A stretch of 64,000 bases of DNA from Modestobacter roseus. Its GTDB lineage: Bacteria; Actinomycetota; Actinomycetes; Mycobacteriales; Geodermatophilaceae. Shown here one piece after another: positions 1-7,947 of this stretch. The stretch lies in the NCBI RefSeq assembly GCF_007994135.1, contig NZ_VLKF01000001.1, forward strand, positions 1,240,001 to 1,304,000, given 5' to 3'. Below the pieces are notes generated by a model. It was not told the origin of the DNA. It saw only the letters and a list, made by a program, of their open reading frames with translations, and ran no database searches. Made by a program: the position numbers and the translations under genes. How positions within the stretch are numbered: position 1 is the first letter of the stretch; every line of letters starts with the position of its first letter.

Positions 1-93
1 CGGCGGGTGCTGCTGGCCGTCGGCAGCGCGGCGTCCGTCGTGGTGGTGGCCGGGCTGGTCGGGCTCGACCTGCGCGCGGGGGGCCTGCTGTGA
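1..93 (+). CDS. C-terminus of a membrane protein (partial)
   Basis: Frame 1 is open from the first base to a TGA at 91-93 and gives 30 residues. They are mostly Ala, Val, Leu and Gly, with basic residues at the start, which looks like a final transmembrane helix and short tail. The stop overlaps the GTG start of the next gene (GTGA), so the two are probably translationally coupled. The rest lies outside the window, so the family cannot be named. Confidence 0.55.
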   Translation, partial: RRVLLAVGSAASVVVVAGLVGLDLRAGGLL

Positions 94-803
94 CCTCGTG
101 GAAGTGGGACGTGGACAGCACGGGCACAGCGCCGGTGGCTGGGGCCCGCCGGTACCGGGTGGCCGACGTCGTGGGTGCCGCCGGCGCCGCGGCGACGTTC
201 CTGGGGCACGTCGTCACCGGGCCGCTGCTGCGGTCCCGGCGGCGGTCGTGGGGCGCCACCCCGGGGGAGGCCGCGATGGCCCTGCCCGGGGACGACCTGG
301 TGCCCGCGCCGCGCTGGCAGGCCACCCGCGCGGTGACGATCGACGCAGCGGCGGCGGACGTCTGGCCGTGGCTGGTGCAGATCGGGCAGGGCCGTGCCGG
401 CTTCTACAGCCACCAGCTGCTGGAGAACCTGGTCGGCTGTGACGTCCACGACCGGTTCGAGGTGGTTCCCGAGCTCCAGCAGCTGGCCGTCGGGGACGAG
501 GTCCGGCTGGCCCGCGGTGGGCCGGCCCTGCCGGTGGCGGTGCTGGAGCGCGGCCGACACCTGGTGCTCGGCGGCCCCGCCGGTCCGCTCGGGCGGCGCG
601 GCGACCCGACCGCGTCCATCTGGGGGTTCCACCTCCGCCCGACCGGCCCCGGCTCGTGCCGGCTGCTCACCCGCAGCCGCACCAGCTACGGCCGCGGACT
701 GCTGCCCTGGCTGGCGTTCGGGCCGGTGAACGAGCGGGCGTCCTACGTCATGGAGCGGCGGATGCTGTCCACCGTCAAGGCGCTGGCCGAGGAGCGCACA
801 TGA
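90..803 (+). CDS. SRPBCC-fold (polyketide cyclase/START-like) protein
   Basis: 237 residues from a GTG that overlaps the preceding stop. Residues 1-50 hold a small-residue stretch (about 27-45) that could be a membrane or linker segment. From about residue 75 the pattern fits an SRPBCC ligand-binding fold: a first strand ending in a conserved 'VWPWLVQIGQGRAGFYS' segment, a central 'VGDEVRL' strand, a 'FHLRP' strand and a long C-terminal helix with 'MERRMLSTVKALAEE'. This family binds hydrophobic small molecules, and the substrate cannot be told from sequence. Coupling to the upstream membrane protein suggests joint function. The family call is fairly safe; the role is unknown. Confidence 0.7.
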   Translation: MTSWKWDVDSTGTAPVAGARRYRVADVVGAAGAAATFLGHVVTGPLLRSRRRSWGATPGEAAMALPGDDLVPAPRWQATRAVTIDAAAADVWPWLVQIGQGRAGFYSHQLLENLVGCDVHDRFEVVPELQQLAVGDEVRLARGGPALPVAVLERGRHLVLGGPAGPLGRRGDPTASIWGFHLRPTGPGSCRLLTRSRTSYGRGLLPWLAFGPVNERASYVMERRMLSTVKALAEERT

Positions 804-805
804 CG

Positions 806-960
806 GGACTTCCCCGACTCCAGTTGACTCGTCGGGTGTGGTGGCGATGACGATGCCGGCGCCGGGCTCGCTGACCAGGTAGCTGCGGTCGCCCGGGCCC
901 GTCGCGAGGCGGCGGTCCCATACGACGCGGTGATAGCCGGTATCAGCAGGTTCCCGTTCC
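806..960 (-). pseudogene. Possible antisense coding remnant
   Basis: The minus strand of this gap reads open for about 50 codons with protein-like composition, including 'GPGDRSYLVSEPGAGIVI'. There is no start or Shine-Dalgarno site, and the frame runs on into the opposite strand of the SRPBCC gene. I do not recognise a family. It may be the tail of a decayed gene or chance in GC-rich DNA. The rest of the 804-1076 gap shows only the leader of the next gene. Confidence 0.2.
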
Positions 961-1076
961 GGGCAGGTGCGCGCGCACGGCAGGGTGACAGCGATCACGA
1001 GCGCGTGCCCACGGCCGCAGGCCCGGCCTCGCGCTGAGCCCTCGACCGCTGCCGTCATCGACGATCGGAGAAGTAC

Positions 1077-2270
1077 ATGTGTGATGCCGTCTCGCGCGCG
1101 ATGAGCGATGTCTCCGCGCTGCCGGAGTCCAGCCGCCGCCGCTTCCTGCAGGCGCTGGGAGTGACCGCCGCCGCCGGTGGCATGGTCGCTGCTGGCCTGG
1201 GGAGCGCTCAGGCGGCGCCGCGCGGTCGCGGACACCGCCCGGTCCGGAACCGCACCCGGCTGGTCCTGCTCGGGACGGCCGGCGGTCCCGTCCACCAGAG
1301 CCACGACCACTACGGCGTCTCGACCGCTGTGGTCTACGAGGACAGGGTGTACGTGGTGGACCTGGGGCTCGGTGCGTACCGGCGCCTGATCGAGAGTGGG
1401 CTGTCCCCGCTGGGTACCGGGGCGGCGTCGCTGTCCCAGGTCCGCGGCATCTTCTTCACCCACCTGCACAGCGACCACACCACCGACTGGCCGGCTGTCT
1501 ACGCCACCGGCCCGATGAACGCGGTGGGCCGTCCGCAGGGCAGCGTCATCGAGGTCTTCGGCCCGGGGGACCGGGGCACCCTGCCACGGGTGTTCCCTCC
1601 CGGCCGTGCGGTCCCGGAGGTCGTCAACCCGGAGCAGCCGACGGCCGGCATCTCCGGGATGACCGGCTACCTCCGCCAGGCCTTCTCCCAGGACTTCAAC
1701 GACCGGACCAGGGACAGCAACTTCCCCGGACCGGAGAGCCTCTTCCACGTGCAGGACATCGACCTGACCGGGATCTGGGACGTCGACCCGGCGGGCACGC
1801 CGCCGCGCCTGGACCGTCCCATCGAGGTGTGGCAGGACGGCGACGTCAGGATCACCGCGACGCTCGTCGACCACCACCCGACCGCACCGGCGTTCGCCTA
1901 CCGCTTCGACACCCCGGACGGATCGGTCGTCGTCTCCGGCGACACCACGGTCAGCGCGAACCTCATCGACCTCGCCCGCGACACCGACTACCTGGTCCAC
2001 GAGGTCATCGACCCGGCCTACGTCGACCAGATCGTGGCCAGCCTGCCGCCGGCGATCGGGGGCCCGCTGCGCGAGCACCTGATCGCCGCGCACACCACCA
2101 TCGAGCAGGTGGGCCGGGACGTCGCCGAGCCCGCGGGCGCGCGGAACCTCGTCCTCAACCACCTCGTCCCCGCCGACAGCTCCCGCAGGCGCTGGGCCGC
2201 AGCCCAGCACGGCTACTCCGGGCGCCTGATCGTGGGGGAGGACCTGCTGCAGCTCGGCATCGGTCGCTGA
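1077..2270 (+). CDS. Tat-exported metallo-beta-lactamase-fold hydrolase
   Basis: 397 residues. The N-terminus carries a twin-arginine motif (S-R-R-R-F-L-Q, about residues 19-25) followed by an Ala/Gly-rich hydrophobic stretch and an 'AQA' cleavage-like site, so export by Tat is likely. The metal motif H-x-H-x-D-H is at about residues 129-134 ('THLHSDHTTDW'). Further ligands are suggested by 'VSGDTTVS' and a C-terminal 'LNHLVP'. The fold matches RNase Z/arylsulfatase-like hydrolases; lactone, ester or sulfate-ester cleavage are all possible. A paralogue with the same layout lies at 19110. The ATG at 1077 is followed by another ATG at 1101, just before the signal, which is also a plausible start. 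Confidence 0.8.
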   Translation: MCDAVSRAMSDVSALPESSRRRFLQALGVTAAAGGMVAAGLGSAQAAPRGRGHRPVRNRTRLVLLGTAGGPVHQSHDHYGVSTAVVYEDRVYVVDLGLGAYRRLIESGLSPLGTGAASLSQVRGIFFTHLHSDHTTDWPAVYATGPMNAVGRPQGSVIEVFGPGDRGTLPRVFPPGRAVPEVVNPEQPTAGISGMTGYLRQAFSQDFNDRTRDSNFPGPESLFHVQDIDLTGIWDVDPAGTPPRLDRPIEVWQDGDVRITATLVDHHPTAPAFAYRFDTPDGSVVVSGDTTVSANLIDLARDTDYLVHEVIDPAYVDQIVASLPPAIGGPLREHLIAAHTTIEQVGRDVAEPAGARNLVLNHLVPADSSRRRWAAAQHGYSGRLIVGEDLLQLGIGR

Positions 2271-2280
2271 GCCCCGCTCG

Positions 2281-2310
2281 GGGCCGGCGCTGGGCCACCA
2301 GCGCCGGCCC
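2281..2310 (+). terminator. Stem-loop after the MBL-fold gene
   Basis: A perfect 12-bp inverted repeat (arms 2281-2292 and 2299-2310) with a 6-nt loop, 10 bases after the stop. It has no T-run, as is usual for hairpin terminators in high-GC actinobacteria. It sits between two convergent genes. Confidence 0.6.
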
Positions 2311-2340
2311 GGTGCGACCGCGGGCCGTCGACGGGGGACA

Positions 2341-2370
2341 GGTCGCGGGGCCCGTGCGGGCCCCGCGACC
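2341..2370 (-). terminator. Stem-loop at the end of the minus-strand catabolic operon
   Basis: A perfect 13-bp inverted repeat (arms 2341-2353 and 2358-2370) with a 4-nt loop, two bases past the stop of the VOC gene. Together with the hairpin at 2281 it separates the two convergent transcription units. Confidence 0.65.
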
Positions 2371-2372
2371 GC

Positions 2373-2774
2373 TCAGTTGACGACGTGCGTCTGCCCCATC
2401 AGCATCGCTTCCCAGGCGTGCCCGTCGGGGTCGGTGAAGCTGCCCACGTAGCGGAGGCCGTCGCTGCGGGTGTCCAGGCCCCGGCGGCCGCCGGCGGCGA
2501 CGGCGGCGGTCACCAGCTCGTCGACCCGCTCCCGGCTGTCGACGGTCAGGCAGAGCACCGCGGTCACCCCGGTGGTGGGCTCGCCCAGGGGGCCGGGAAC
2601 CCGCTCGGCGAGGTGCTCCGCGAGCTGCAGCATCAGCGCGACCTCGTCACTGAGCACCACGGCCAGCGTCCGCTCGTCGGAGAACTGCTCGTGCACCCGC
2701 AGACCCAGCGCGGTGTAGAACTCGCGCGAGACCCCGAGGTCACGCACCGGCAGGTTGACGAAGAGCATGCCCAC
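2373..2774 (-). CDS. VOC-family (glyoxalase-like) protein
   Basis: 133 residues, one vicinal-oxygen-chelate domain. It starts with the typical 'MLFVNLPVRDLGVSREFYTA' strand-helix and ends with 'FTDPDGHAWEAM', the usual last strand carrying the Glu ligand. It resembles the small 'lactoylglutathione lyase-related' proteins whose substrates are mostly unknown. It is the last gene of the ring-cleavage operon, 7 bases after the alpha/beta hydrolase, so it may act on a ring-fission product or as a detoxifying isomerase. The specific reaction cannot be assigned. Confidence 0.7.
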   Translation of the reverse strand: MGMLFVNLPVRDLGVSREFYTALGLRVHEQFSDERTLAVVLSDEVALMLQLAEHLAERVPGPLGEPTTGVTAVLCLTVDSRERVDELVTAAVAAGGRRGLDTRSDGLRYVGSFTDPDGHAWEAMLMGQTHVVN

Positions 2775-2781
2775 GCGTCGC

Positions 2782-3966
2782 TCAGCCCCGGTCCGCGGCG
2801 AGCTCGGCGAAGGTGTCGGCCACCCAGTCGGCGACGAACGTGCTGACGTGCGGCAGGTGGTCCAGGCCGATGTGCTCGGTCGCGCCCTCCTCGGGGGTGA
2901 ACACCCGCAGCTCGCACTTGGGGGAGTTGACCGCCTGCTCGTGGGAGCGGTGCGCGTACTCCAGCGGGATCTGCCGGTCGTTCTCGCCGTGGGCGATCAG
3001 GAACGGCACGGTGATCTGCTCGACCACGCCGTCGAGGTGGACGGCGTCGGCGAAGTCGAGGAAGCCGTCGAGGTCGTTCTCGTCGCCGTCCTGGCCCCAC
3101 ACCCAGAGCACGTGCGACCAGTAGTGCGGCACCGGGCGTTCGCCCTCGCGCTCCTTCCGGCGGCGCTGGACGGCCCCCCAGTTGTGGTTGGCGCCCCAGG
3201 CGACGCAGAGGGCGAACCGCTTCTCGAAGGCCGCCGCGCGGGGGGCGTAGTAGCCACCCAGCGACCAGCCCACGATGCCGATGCGCGCGGCGTCGACGTC
3301 GCTGCGGGTCTCCAGCCAGTCCACCGCCGCACCGGCCCACGCCTCCGCGTCGATCCGGGCCGTGATCCCCTGCAGCCGCAGCGACTCCCCGGTGCCGGGC
3401 TGGTCGAGCATCAGGCAGGAGATGCCCCGGGCGGCCAGCTCCTCCCAGTGGTTGGAGGCGTACATGTGCTCCTTGGTGCTGTCCAGCCCGTTGACCAGCA
3501 CGACGACCGGCGCGGGACCGTCGTCGGTGGCCGGTGCGGCGCTGAAGTAGGCCGGCAGCGTGGCGCCCTCGTACGGGATCTCGACCCGGGACACGCGCGG
3601 GCTGTGCAGCTCGAAGGCCTTCTGCGCGATGCCCAGCATCCGCCGGTAGGTGGGCACCCGGTTCGGGTCGGAGTGGGCGAGCATCCGCTCGGCCTGGGCG
3701 AGGTAGTTGCTGGCCCGGAAGTACAGCTGCCCGGCGGTGCGGGCGTGCCCGGCCTCCTCGGCGTCCTCGGCCTGGGCCACCAGCTGGTCGGTCAGCGCCG
3801 TCCACGCGCGCAGGAAGTCCGGCGTGCCGGCGTCCTCGCCGGCGTTGGCGGCGTCCTTGATCGGCCGGCAGGCCCGGTCGACCTCGTCGATCAGGCCCCC
3901 GGAGTTCAGCGTCGCGACGACGCCGAGGTTCCAGGTGTAGGGGCCGGTGGGGAAGTACTCGAACAC
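2782..3966 (-). CDS. Alpha/beta-hydrolase (FrsA / pseudooxynicotine-hydrolase-like)
   Basis: 394 residues from the GTG at 3966, chosen because a purine-rich site lies just upstream and the longer reading frame begins with non-protein-like sequence. The N-terminal 150 residues are helical, then comes a canonical hydrolase core: an oxyanion-type loop 'VNGLDSTKEH', nucleophile elbow G-W-S-L-G-G (Ser about 235), acid loop 'HGENDRQIP' and a His near 'EHIGLDHLPH'. This two-part layout matches the family containing 2,6-dihydroxypseudooxynicotine hydrolase, which cleaves C-C bonds in N-heteroaromatic catabolism. In this operon a role in hydrolysing a ring-fission product or a beta-diketone is likely. 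The exact substrate is inferred only loosely. Confidence 0.72.
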   Translation of the reverse strand: MFEYFPTGPYTWNLGVVATLNSGGLIDEVDRACRPIKDAANAGEDAGTPDFLRAWTALTDQLVAQAEDAEEAGHARTAGQLYFRASNYLAQAERMLAHSDPNRVPTYRRMLGIAQKAFELHSPRVSRVEIPYEGATLPAYFSAAPATDDGPAPVVVLVNGLDSTKEHMYASNHWEELAARGISCLMLDQPGTGESLRLQGITARIDAEAWAGAAVDWLETRSDVDAARIGIVGWSLGGYYAPRAAAFEKRFALCVAWGANHNWGAVQRRRKEREGERPVPHYWSHVLWVWGQDGDENDLDGFLDFADAVHLDGVVEQITVPFLIAHGENDRQIPLEYAHRSHEQAVNSPKCELRVFTPEEGATEHIGLDHLPHVSTFVADWVADTFAELAADRG

Positions 3967-3988
3967 GGGTGGTCCTCTCTCAGGGTGG

Positions 3989-4126
3989 TCAGCAGGGGCC
4001 GGGGAGGATGGCGGACCAGCCGCCGTCCACCACCGGGTCGGTGCCGGTGACGGGGGACGCCGCGCGGCCCTGCCCACCGGCGGTGGCGGTGATGAGCACG
4101 ACCGTGCCGGCCGGGTGGCCGGTCAC
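3989..4126 (-). pseudogene. SDR remnant: both ends of the fold, middle deleted
   Basis: A 45-codon frame starting with a GTG that overlaps the stop of the intact SDR gene (GTGA). Its first half reads like the glycine-rich first strand of a short-chain dehydrogenase ('GTVVLITATAGGQGRAA'). It then jumps straight to the family's C-terminal signature ('VTGTDPVVDGGWSAI'). The roughly 200 residues between, with the catalytic Ser/Tyr/Lys, are absent. This looks like an internal in-frame deletion of a second SDR gene that once stood in the operon. Confidence 0.65.
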
Positions 4127-4869
4127 CCGCGCACCGCGTCGCTGATCGACTTGACGCCGCCGTGGGCGGTCATCCCGCCGTCGACCGGGATCTCCGCGCC
4201 GCTGATGAAGGAGGCGTCGTCGCTGAGCAGGAAGGCGACCAGCGGGGCGACGTCGTCGACCGTGCCGGTGCGCCCCAGCGGGGTCTCGGCGATGTTCGCC
4301 TGCCGGAACGCCGGCGCCGCCGAGGCGGTCATCGGGGTCTCCACGTAGCCGGGGTGCACGGTGTTGACCCGGATGCCGCGCGGCCCGAGCTCCAGGCAGG
4401 CCGCCTTCGCCAGCCCGCGCAGCGCCCACTTGCTCGCCGTGTAGGCGACCGGGAAGTGGCCGGTGAGGGCGGCCACCGAGCCGACCACGACGACCGACGC
4501 GCCGGCGGGCATCAGCGGGGCGAGCGCCTGGATGCCGAGCAGCGTGCCGGTGACGTTGACGTCGGCGACCCTGGTGAGGTCCGCCGGGTCGACGTCGAGC
4601 AGCCGCGCGCGCCCGGTGACGCCGGCGTTGGCCACCAGCCCGTCCACCCGTCCGTGCCGGGCGTGCAGCTGGTCCGCCAGCGTCGCCCAGCCGGCGGCAT
4701 CGGTGACGTCCAGCTGCCGGTAGCCGACCCCGGGCAGGTCCTCCGCGGGTGCCTCCCCGAGGTCGACGGCGGTGACGTGCGCCCCGCGGGCGACCAGCAG
4801 CCGGACCTCGGCCGCGCCCTGACCCCGCCCGGCGCCGGTGACCACGACGACCTTGCCGGTGAGCGTCAC
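4123..4869 (-). CDS. Short-chain dehydrogenase/reductase (SDR)
   Basis: 248 residues from a GTG overlapping the stop of the FAH gene. It is a classical SDR: cofactor motif T-G-A-G-R-G-Q-G near residue 11, 'NAG' after strand 4, catalytic Ser in 'VVVGSVAAL', Y-x-x-x-K at about 143-147 ('YTASK'), and the C-terminal 'GAEIPVDGGMTA'. An Asp after the second strand ('VTAVDLGE') favours NAD over NADP. In the operon it would oxidise or reduce an alcohol/ketone of a ring-cleavage or pre-cleavage intermediate, for example a dihydrodiol or hydroxy-acid. Substrate unknown. Confidence 0.8.
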   Translation of the reverse strand: MTLTGKVVVVTGAGRGQGAAEVRLLVARGAHVTAVDLGEAPAEDLPGVGYRQLDVTDAAGWATLADQLHARHGRVDGLVANAGVTGRARLLDVDPADLTRVADVNVTGTLLGIQALAPLMPAGASVVVVGSVAALTGHFPVAYTASKWALRGLAKAACLELGPRGIRVNTVHPGYVETPMTASAAPAFRQANIAETPLGRTGTVDDVAPLVAFLLSDDASFISGAEIPVDGGMTAHGGVKSISDAVRG

Positions 4870-5831
4870 GACCGGGCGCGGGTCCGGGGGCGCGGCCGGG
4901 CCGGCACCACGGGGGGCAGGTCGACGCCGGCGACGACCCGGTTCCGGATGGTGCCGATGCCCTCGACGGTCATCTCGACGACGTCGCCGGGCTGCAGCGG
5001 CGGGGGAGCGGTGTCGCCGCGGGTGCCCCAGAGCTCGGCGAGGCAGCCGCCGTTGCCGCAGGTGCCCGAACCCAGCACGTCCCCGGCCCGGACCTCGGTG
5101 CCGCGGGAGGCGTAGGAGATGAGCTCTTCGAACGGCCAGCCCATGTTCGACAGCAGGTCCCGGCCGATCTCGGTGCCGTTGACCGACACCCGCAGGTCCA
5201 GGGCCAGGAAGCCGTCGTCGTCCCGGAAGGGCTCCAGTTCGTCGGCGGTGACCAGCCAGGGACCCAGGGTGCTGGCCGAGTCCTTGCCCTTGGCCGGGCC
5301 CAGGTTGACCTTCATCTCCCGGGCCTGCAGGTCGCGGGCCGACCAGTCGTTGAGCACGGTGTAGCCGAAGACGTGCTCGCGGGCCTGGGCCGGGGTCAGC
5401 GAGGCGCCGTCCCGGCCCACCACGACGGCGACCTCGAGCTCGAAGTCGAACCGCTCGGAACCGGGTGGGACGGCGACGTCGTCGTGCGCGCCGACCAGGG
5501 CGTAGGGGTTGGTGAAGTAGAAGGTCGGTGCCTGGTACCACTCCGGCACCACCCCGGCGACGCCGTCGATCGCCTTGCGGACGCCCTCGACGTGCTCCTC
5601 GAAGGCGACGAAGTCCCGCACGGTCGGCGCCTGCAGCGGCGGCAGCAGCCGGACGTCGTCCAGCGGGACCGGCGGTCCGGCCATCGCCCGGGCACCTGCC
5701 TCCAGGGCCGCCGGCAGGCCGGCGCGCACCAGATCGAGCACCGTCGTCCCGGCCGGCAGCGGGTGCACGTCGTCGCCGTCGACGACACCGGCCGACACGA
5801 CGCCGTGCAGCTGGTAGGTGGCGAACCGCAT
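4866..5831 (-). CDS. Fumarylacetoacetate hydrolase (FAH)-family enzyme
   Basis: 321 residues. The ATG at 5831 overlaps the dioxygenase stop (ATGA). The C-terminal catalytic domain has the family signature 'FGYTVLNDWSARDLQ', an upstream acidic metal site around 'FDFELEVAVVVGRDG' and a late 'GTCGNGGCLAELWG' loop. Family members cleave C-C bonds of acylpyruvates or fumarylpyruvate, or decarboxylate and hydrate meta-cleavage products. Lying directly after an extradiol dioxygenase, it most likely processes the ring-fission product or a later diketo acid. The unusual 'GSGTCGNGGC' loop also occurs in FAH-like proteins of aromatic operons. Substrate not assignable. Confidence 0.8.
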   Translation of the reverse strand: MRFATYQLHGVVSAGVVDGDDVHPLPAGTTVLDLVRAGLPAALEAGARAMAGPPVPLDDVRLLPPLQAPTVRDFVAFEEHVEGVRKAIDGVAGVVPEWYQAPTFYFTNPYALVGAHDDVAVPPGSERFDFELEVAVVVGRDGASLTPAQAREHVFGYTVLNDWSARDLQAREMKVNLGPAKGKDSASTLGPWLVTADELEPFRDDDGFLALDLRVSVNGTEIGRDLLSNMGWPFEELISYASRGTEVRAGDVLGSGTCGNGGCLAELWGTRGDTAPPPLQPGDVVEMTVEGIGTIRNRVVAGVDLPPVVPARPRPRTRARS

Positions 5832-6769
5832 CAGACGGGAGGGGCGACGAACAGACCCTTGTCGGGGTCGTTGAACGAACGCTGGGCGACGAACTCGTTC
5901 ATCGCGTTCGCGGTGCCCCACTGGTCGGAGACCTCGGGGTTGGTGAAGTCGTAGAGGTGCGGGTGCCAGGTGTCCTCGTCCAGCACCTCGAGCTCGGTCG
6001 TGTACTCGACGGTGTTGCCGTGCGGGTCGAGGAAGTAGCTGAAGGTGTTGTTGCCGGCCATGTGCCGGCCCGGCCCCCAGATCTTCTCCACGCCGGCGCG
6101 CAGCAGCCGGCCGGTGCCGCGCATGTACTCGTCGATGCCGCGCATCTCGAACGAGGCGTGGTGCAGGGAGGGGTGGGGACCCCGGGCGACCGCCATGCTG
6201 TGGTGCCAGGCGTTCGTGCGCATGAACCACATCATGTTGCCCATCCGCGGGTGCATCAGGGTGTCGGACAGGGCGAAGGCCAGGTGCTTCTCGTAGAAGG
6301 CGACGGTGCCCTCGGGGTCGGCGGAGTTGAGCACCACGTGGGACAGCCGGACCGGGATCGACTCGCCCTCCTCGATGGTGCGGTGCTGCCGCGCCTCGAC
6401 GTCGGAGCTGATCTCGACGGTGCGGCCCTCGTTGTCGAAGAACCGGAAGCCGTAGCCGCCCCCGGGGGTCTGCAGGGTGTCCGGCTCACCGATCAGCTGG
6501 ACCCCGTCGGCAGCCAGCTGCCCGGCCAGGGTGTCGACGTCGGCAGCGGTCGCCGTGCCGAAGGAGATGAGGTCGATCCGCTTGTCGGCGGACTGCCGCA
6601 GCCGGACGATGTACTGCTCCGGCGAGCCCTCGGCGGCCAGGTAGGCCAGCCCGGAGTCGGTGTGCTCCGTCCGCAGCCCCCAGGTACCGGAGTAGAAGCC
6701 GAGCTGCTTGTCGAAGTCGGGCACGGCGAGGTCGACGTGCCGCAGGTGGGTGATGAGGCGTTCGGTCAT
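5831..6769 (-). CDS. Type I extradiol ring-cleavage dioxygenase
   Basis: 312 residues with two vicinal-oxygen-chelate domains. The N-terminal domain is non-catalytic. The C-terminal one carries the metal triad: His about 144 in 'LSHVVLNS', His about 203/204 in 'LHHASFEM' and Glu about 255 in 'NTVEYTTEL'. These are the Fe(II)/Mn(II) ligands of catechol 2,3-dioxygenase-like enzymes, which insert O2 next to vicinal hydroxyls and open the ring. An 'AGNNTFSYFLDPHGN' segment is typical of the class. It is flanked by a ring hydroxylase upstream and an FAH hydrolase downstream, a standard hydroxylate-cleave-hydrolyse order. The preceding AGAGGA is the likely ribosome site. The ring substrate is unknown. 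Confidence 0.85.
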   Translation of the reverse strand: MTERLITHLRHVDLAVPDFDKQLGFYSGTWGLRTEHTDSGLAYLAAEGSPEQYIVRLRQSADKRIDLISFGTATAADVDTLAGQLAADGVQLIGEPDTLQTPGGGYGFRFFDNEGRTVEISSDVEARQHRTIEEGESIPVRLSHVVLNSADPEGTVAFYEKHLAFALSDTLMHPRMGNMMWFMRTNAWHHSMAVARGPHPSLHHASFEMRGIDEYMRGTGRLLRAGVEKIWGPGRHMAGNNTFSYFLDPHGNTVEYTTELEVLDEDTWHPHLYDFTNPEVSDQWGTANAMNEFVAQRSFNDPDKGLFVAPPV

Positions 6770-6786
6770 GGCACGGGGTCCTCTGC

Positions 6787-7917
6787 TCAGGCGGGCTGGC
6801 TGGTGAGTGCGGCGATGGACCGCATGAGGGCGGGGATGTCGCCCTGGACGTGGTCCAGTTGCCACTGGGCGAGGGAGTTGGACGCCTCGACGACGGTGCT
6901 GGCCCGCTCGAACCGGCGCGCCATGAAGGCGTTCCACAGGTCCTGGTCCAGCGCGGTGCGCTCGGTGAGCAGCTCGGCCAGGACGACGGCGTCCTCCAGG
7001 GCCATCGCGCCGCCCTGCGCGATGGTGGGCGGGCAGGTGTGCGCGGCGTCGCCGATCAGCACCACCCGGCCGCGGTTCCACGGCTGCTCGAGCACGTGCG
7101 TCTCGAACCAGGTGTAGTTGACCCGGGACGGGTCGGTGAGCGTCTCGCGGATCTCGTCCCACGGGCCGTGGTAGGCCTCGGACAGCCGGCGCATGGTGGC
7201 CAGCTGCTCGTCGGGGGTCAGCCCGCTGCGGTCCTGCGCGGGCTCGACGATGTACGCGTACAGCGAGTCCTCGCTGGTGGGGCAGTAGCCGGCGATGAAC
7301 GACGGCCCGCCGTAGATCAGGTCGGTGCGGGTGACGCTCGCCGGCCGGGGCCCGAAGGCCCGCCAGATGCCCATGCCGATCGAGCGGGTCTCCAGGTTGA
7401 TCCCCAGCGCCCGGCGGGTCCACGAGCGGATGCCGTCGGCGCCGACCACCAGGTCGTAGCGGCCCGTCGAGTGGTCGGAGAAGGTGACGTCGACACCCGT
7501 GTCGTCCTGGGTGAGCTCGGTGAACGTGGTCCCGTACCGCAGCTTCACGCCGACCTCGGTCGCCCGACCGCACAGGATGCGGGCGAGCTCCGGCCGGGGC
7601 ATGCCCATCACGGCCGGCAGGTCCGGGCCGCCGGTCTTGGCGTCCGGGATCTCGGCCACGACGGTGCCGAAGGGGTCGGGCGCGCGGATGCCGGTGACGT
7701 CGAAGGCGTAGCCGGCTGCCTCGGCCTGCTCCCAGACACCGAGCGACCGCAGTTCGCGGAGGGCGTTGCCCTGCAGCGTGATGCCGGAGCCGAGGGCGGC
7801 CGCGTCCGGCTTGATCTCGACGAGGTCCACGGCCACGCCCCGGGATGCGAGGTGGATGGCGGTGGCCGCCCCGGCGAGGCCGCTACCGACCACCAGGACG
7901 TTGTTCACAGCAGGCAT
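6787..7917 (-). CDS. Class A FAD-dependent aromatic monooxygenase
   Basis: 376 residues. It has the three flavoprotein hydroxylase motifs: G-x-G-x-x-G near residue 12 ('GSGLAG'), the DG motif 'GADGIRS' and the GD motif 'LIGDAAHTCPP'. Its size is close to salicylate hydroxylase and 6-hydroxynicotinate 3-monooxygenase. Such enzymes use NAD(P)H and O2 to add a hydroxyl to an aromatic ring, often with decarboxylation. Gene order implies it makes the ortho-diol or aminophenol that the next enzyme cleaves. The ATG at 7917 sits 30 bases after the cyclase gene. Confidence 0.82.
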   Translation of the reverse strand: MPAVNNVLVVGSGLAGAATAIHLASRGVAVDLVEIKPDAAALGSGITLQGNALRELRSLGVWEQAEAAGYAFDVTGIRAPDPFGTVVAEIPDAKTGGPDLPAVMGMPRPELARILCGRATEVGVKLRYGTTFTELTQDDTGVDVTFSDHSTGRYDLVVGADGIRSWTRRALGINLETRSIGMGIWRAFGPRPASVTRTDLIYGGPSFIAGYCPTSEDSLYAYIVEPAQDRSGLTPDEQLATMRRLSEAYHGPWDEIRETLTDPSRVNYTWFETHVLEQPWNRGRVVLIGDAAHTCPPTIAQGGAMALEDAVVLAELLTERTALDQDLWNAFMARRFERASTVVEASNSLAQWQLDHVQGDIPALMRSIAALTSQPA

Positions 7918-7947
7918 GTCAGGACTCCCTCGTCTCTGCGTTGCCGG

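Noticed and set aside
4123-5541. A 472-codon frame that would fuse extra sequence to the SDR
   Set aside because: The extra N-terminal part is the opposite-phase shadow of the FAH gene; the GTG at 4869 overlapping the FAH stop is the real start.
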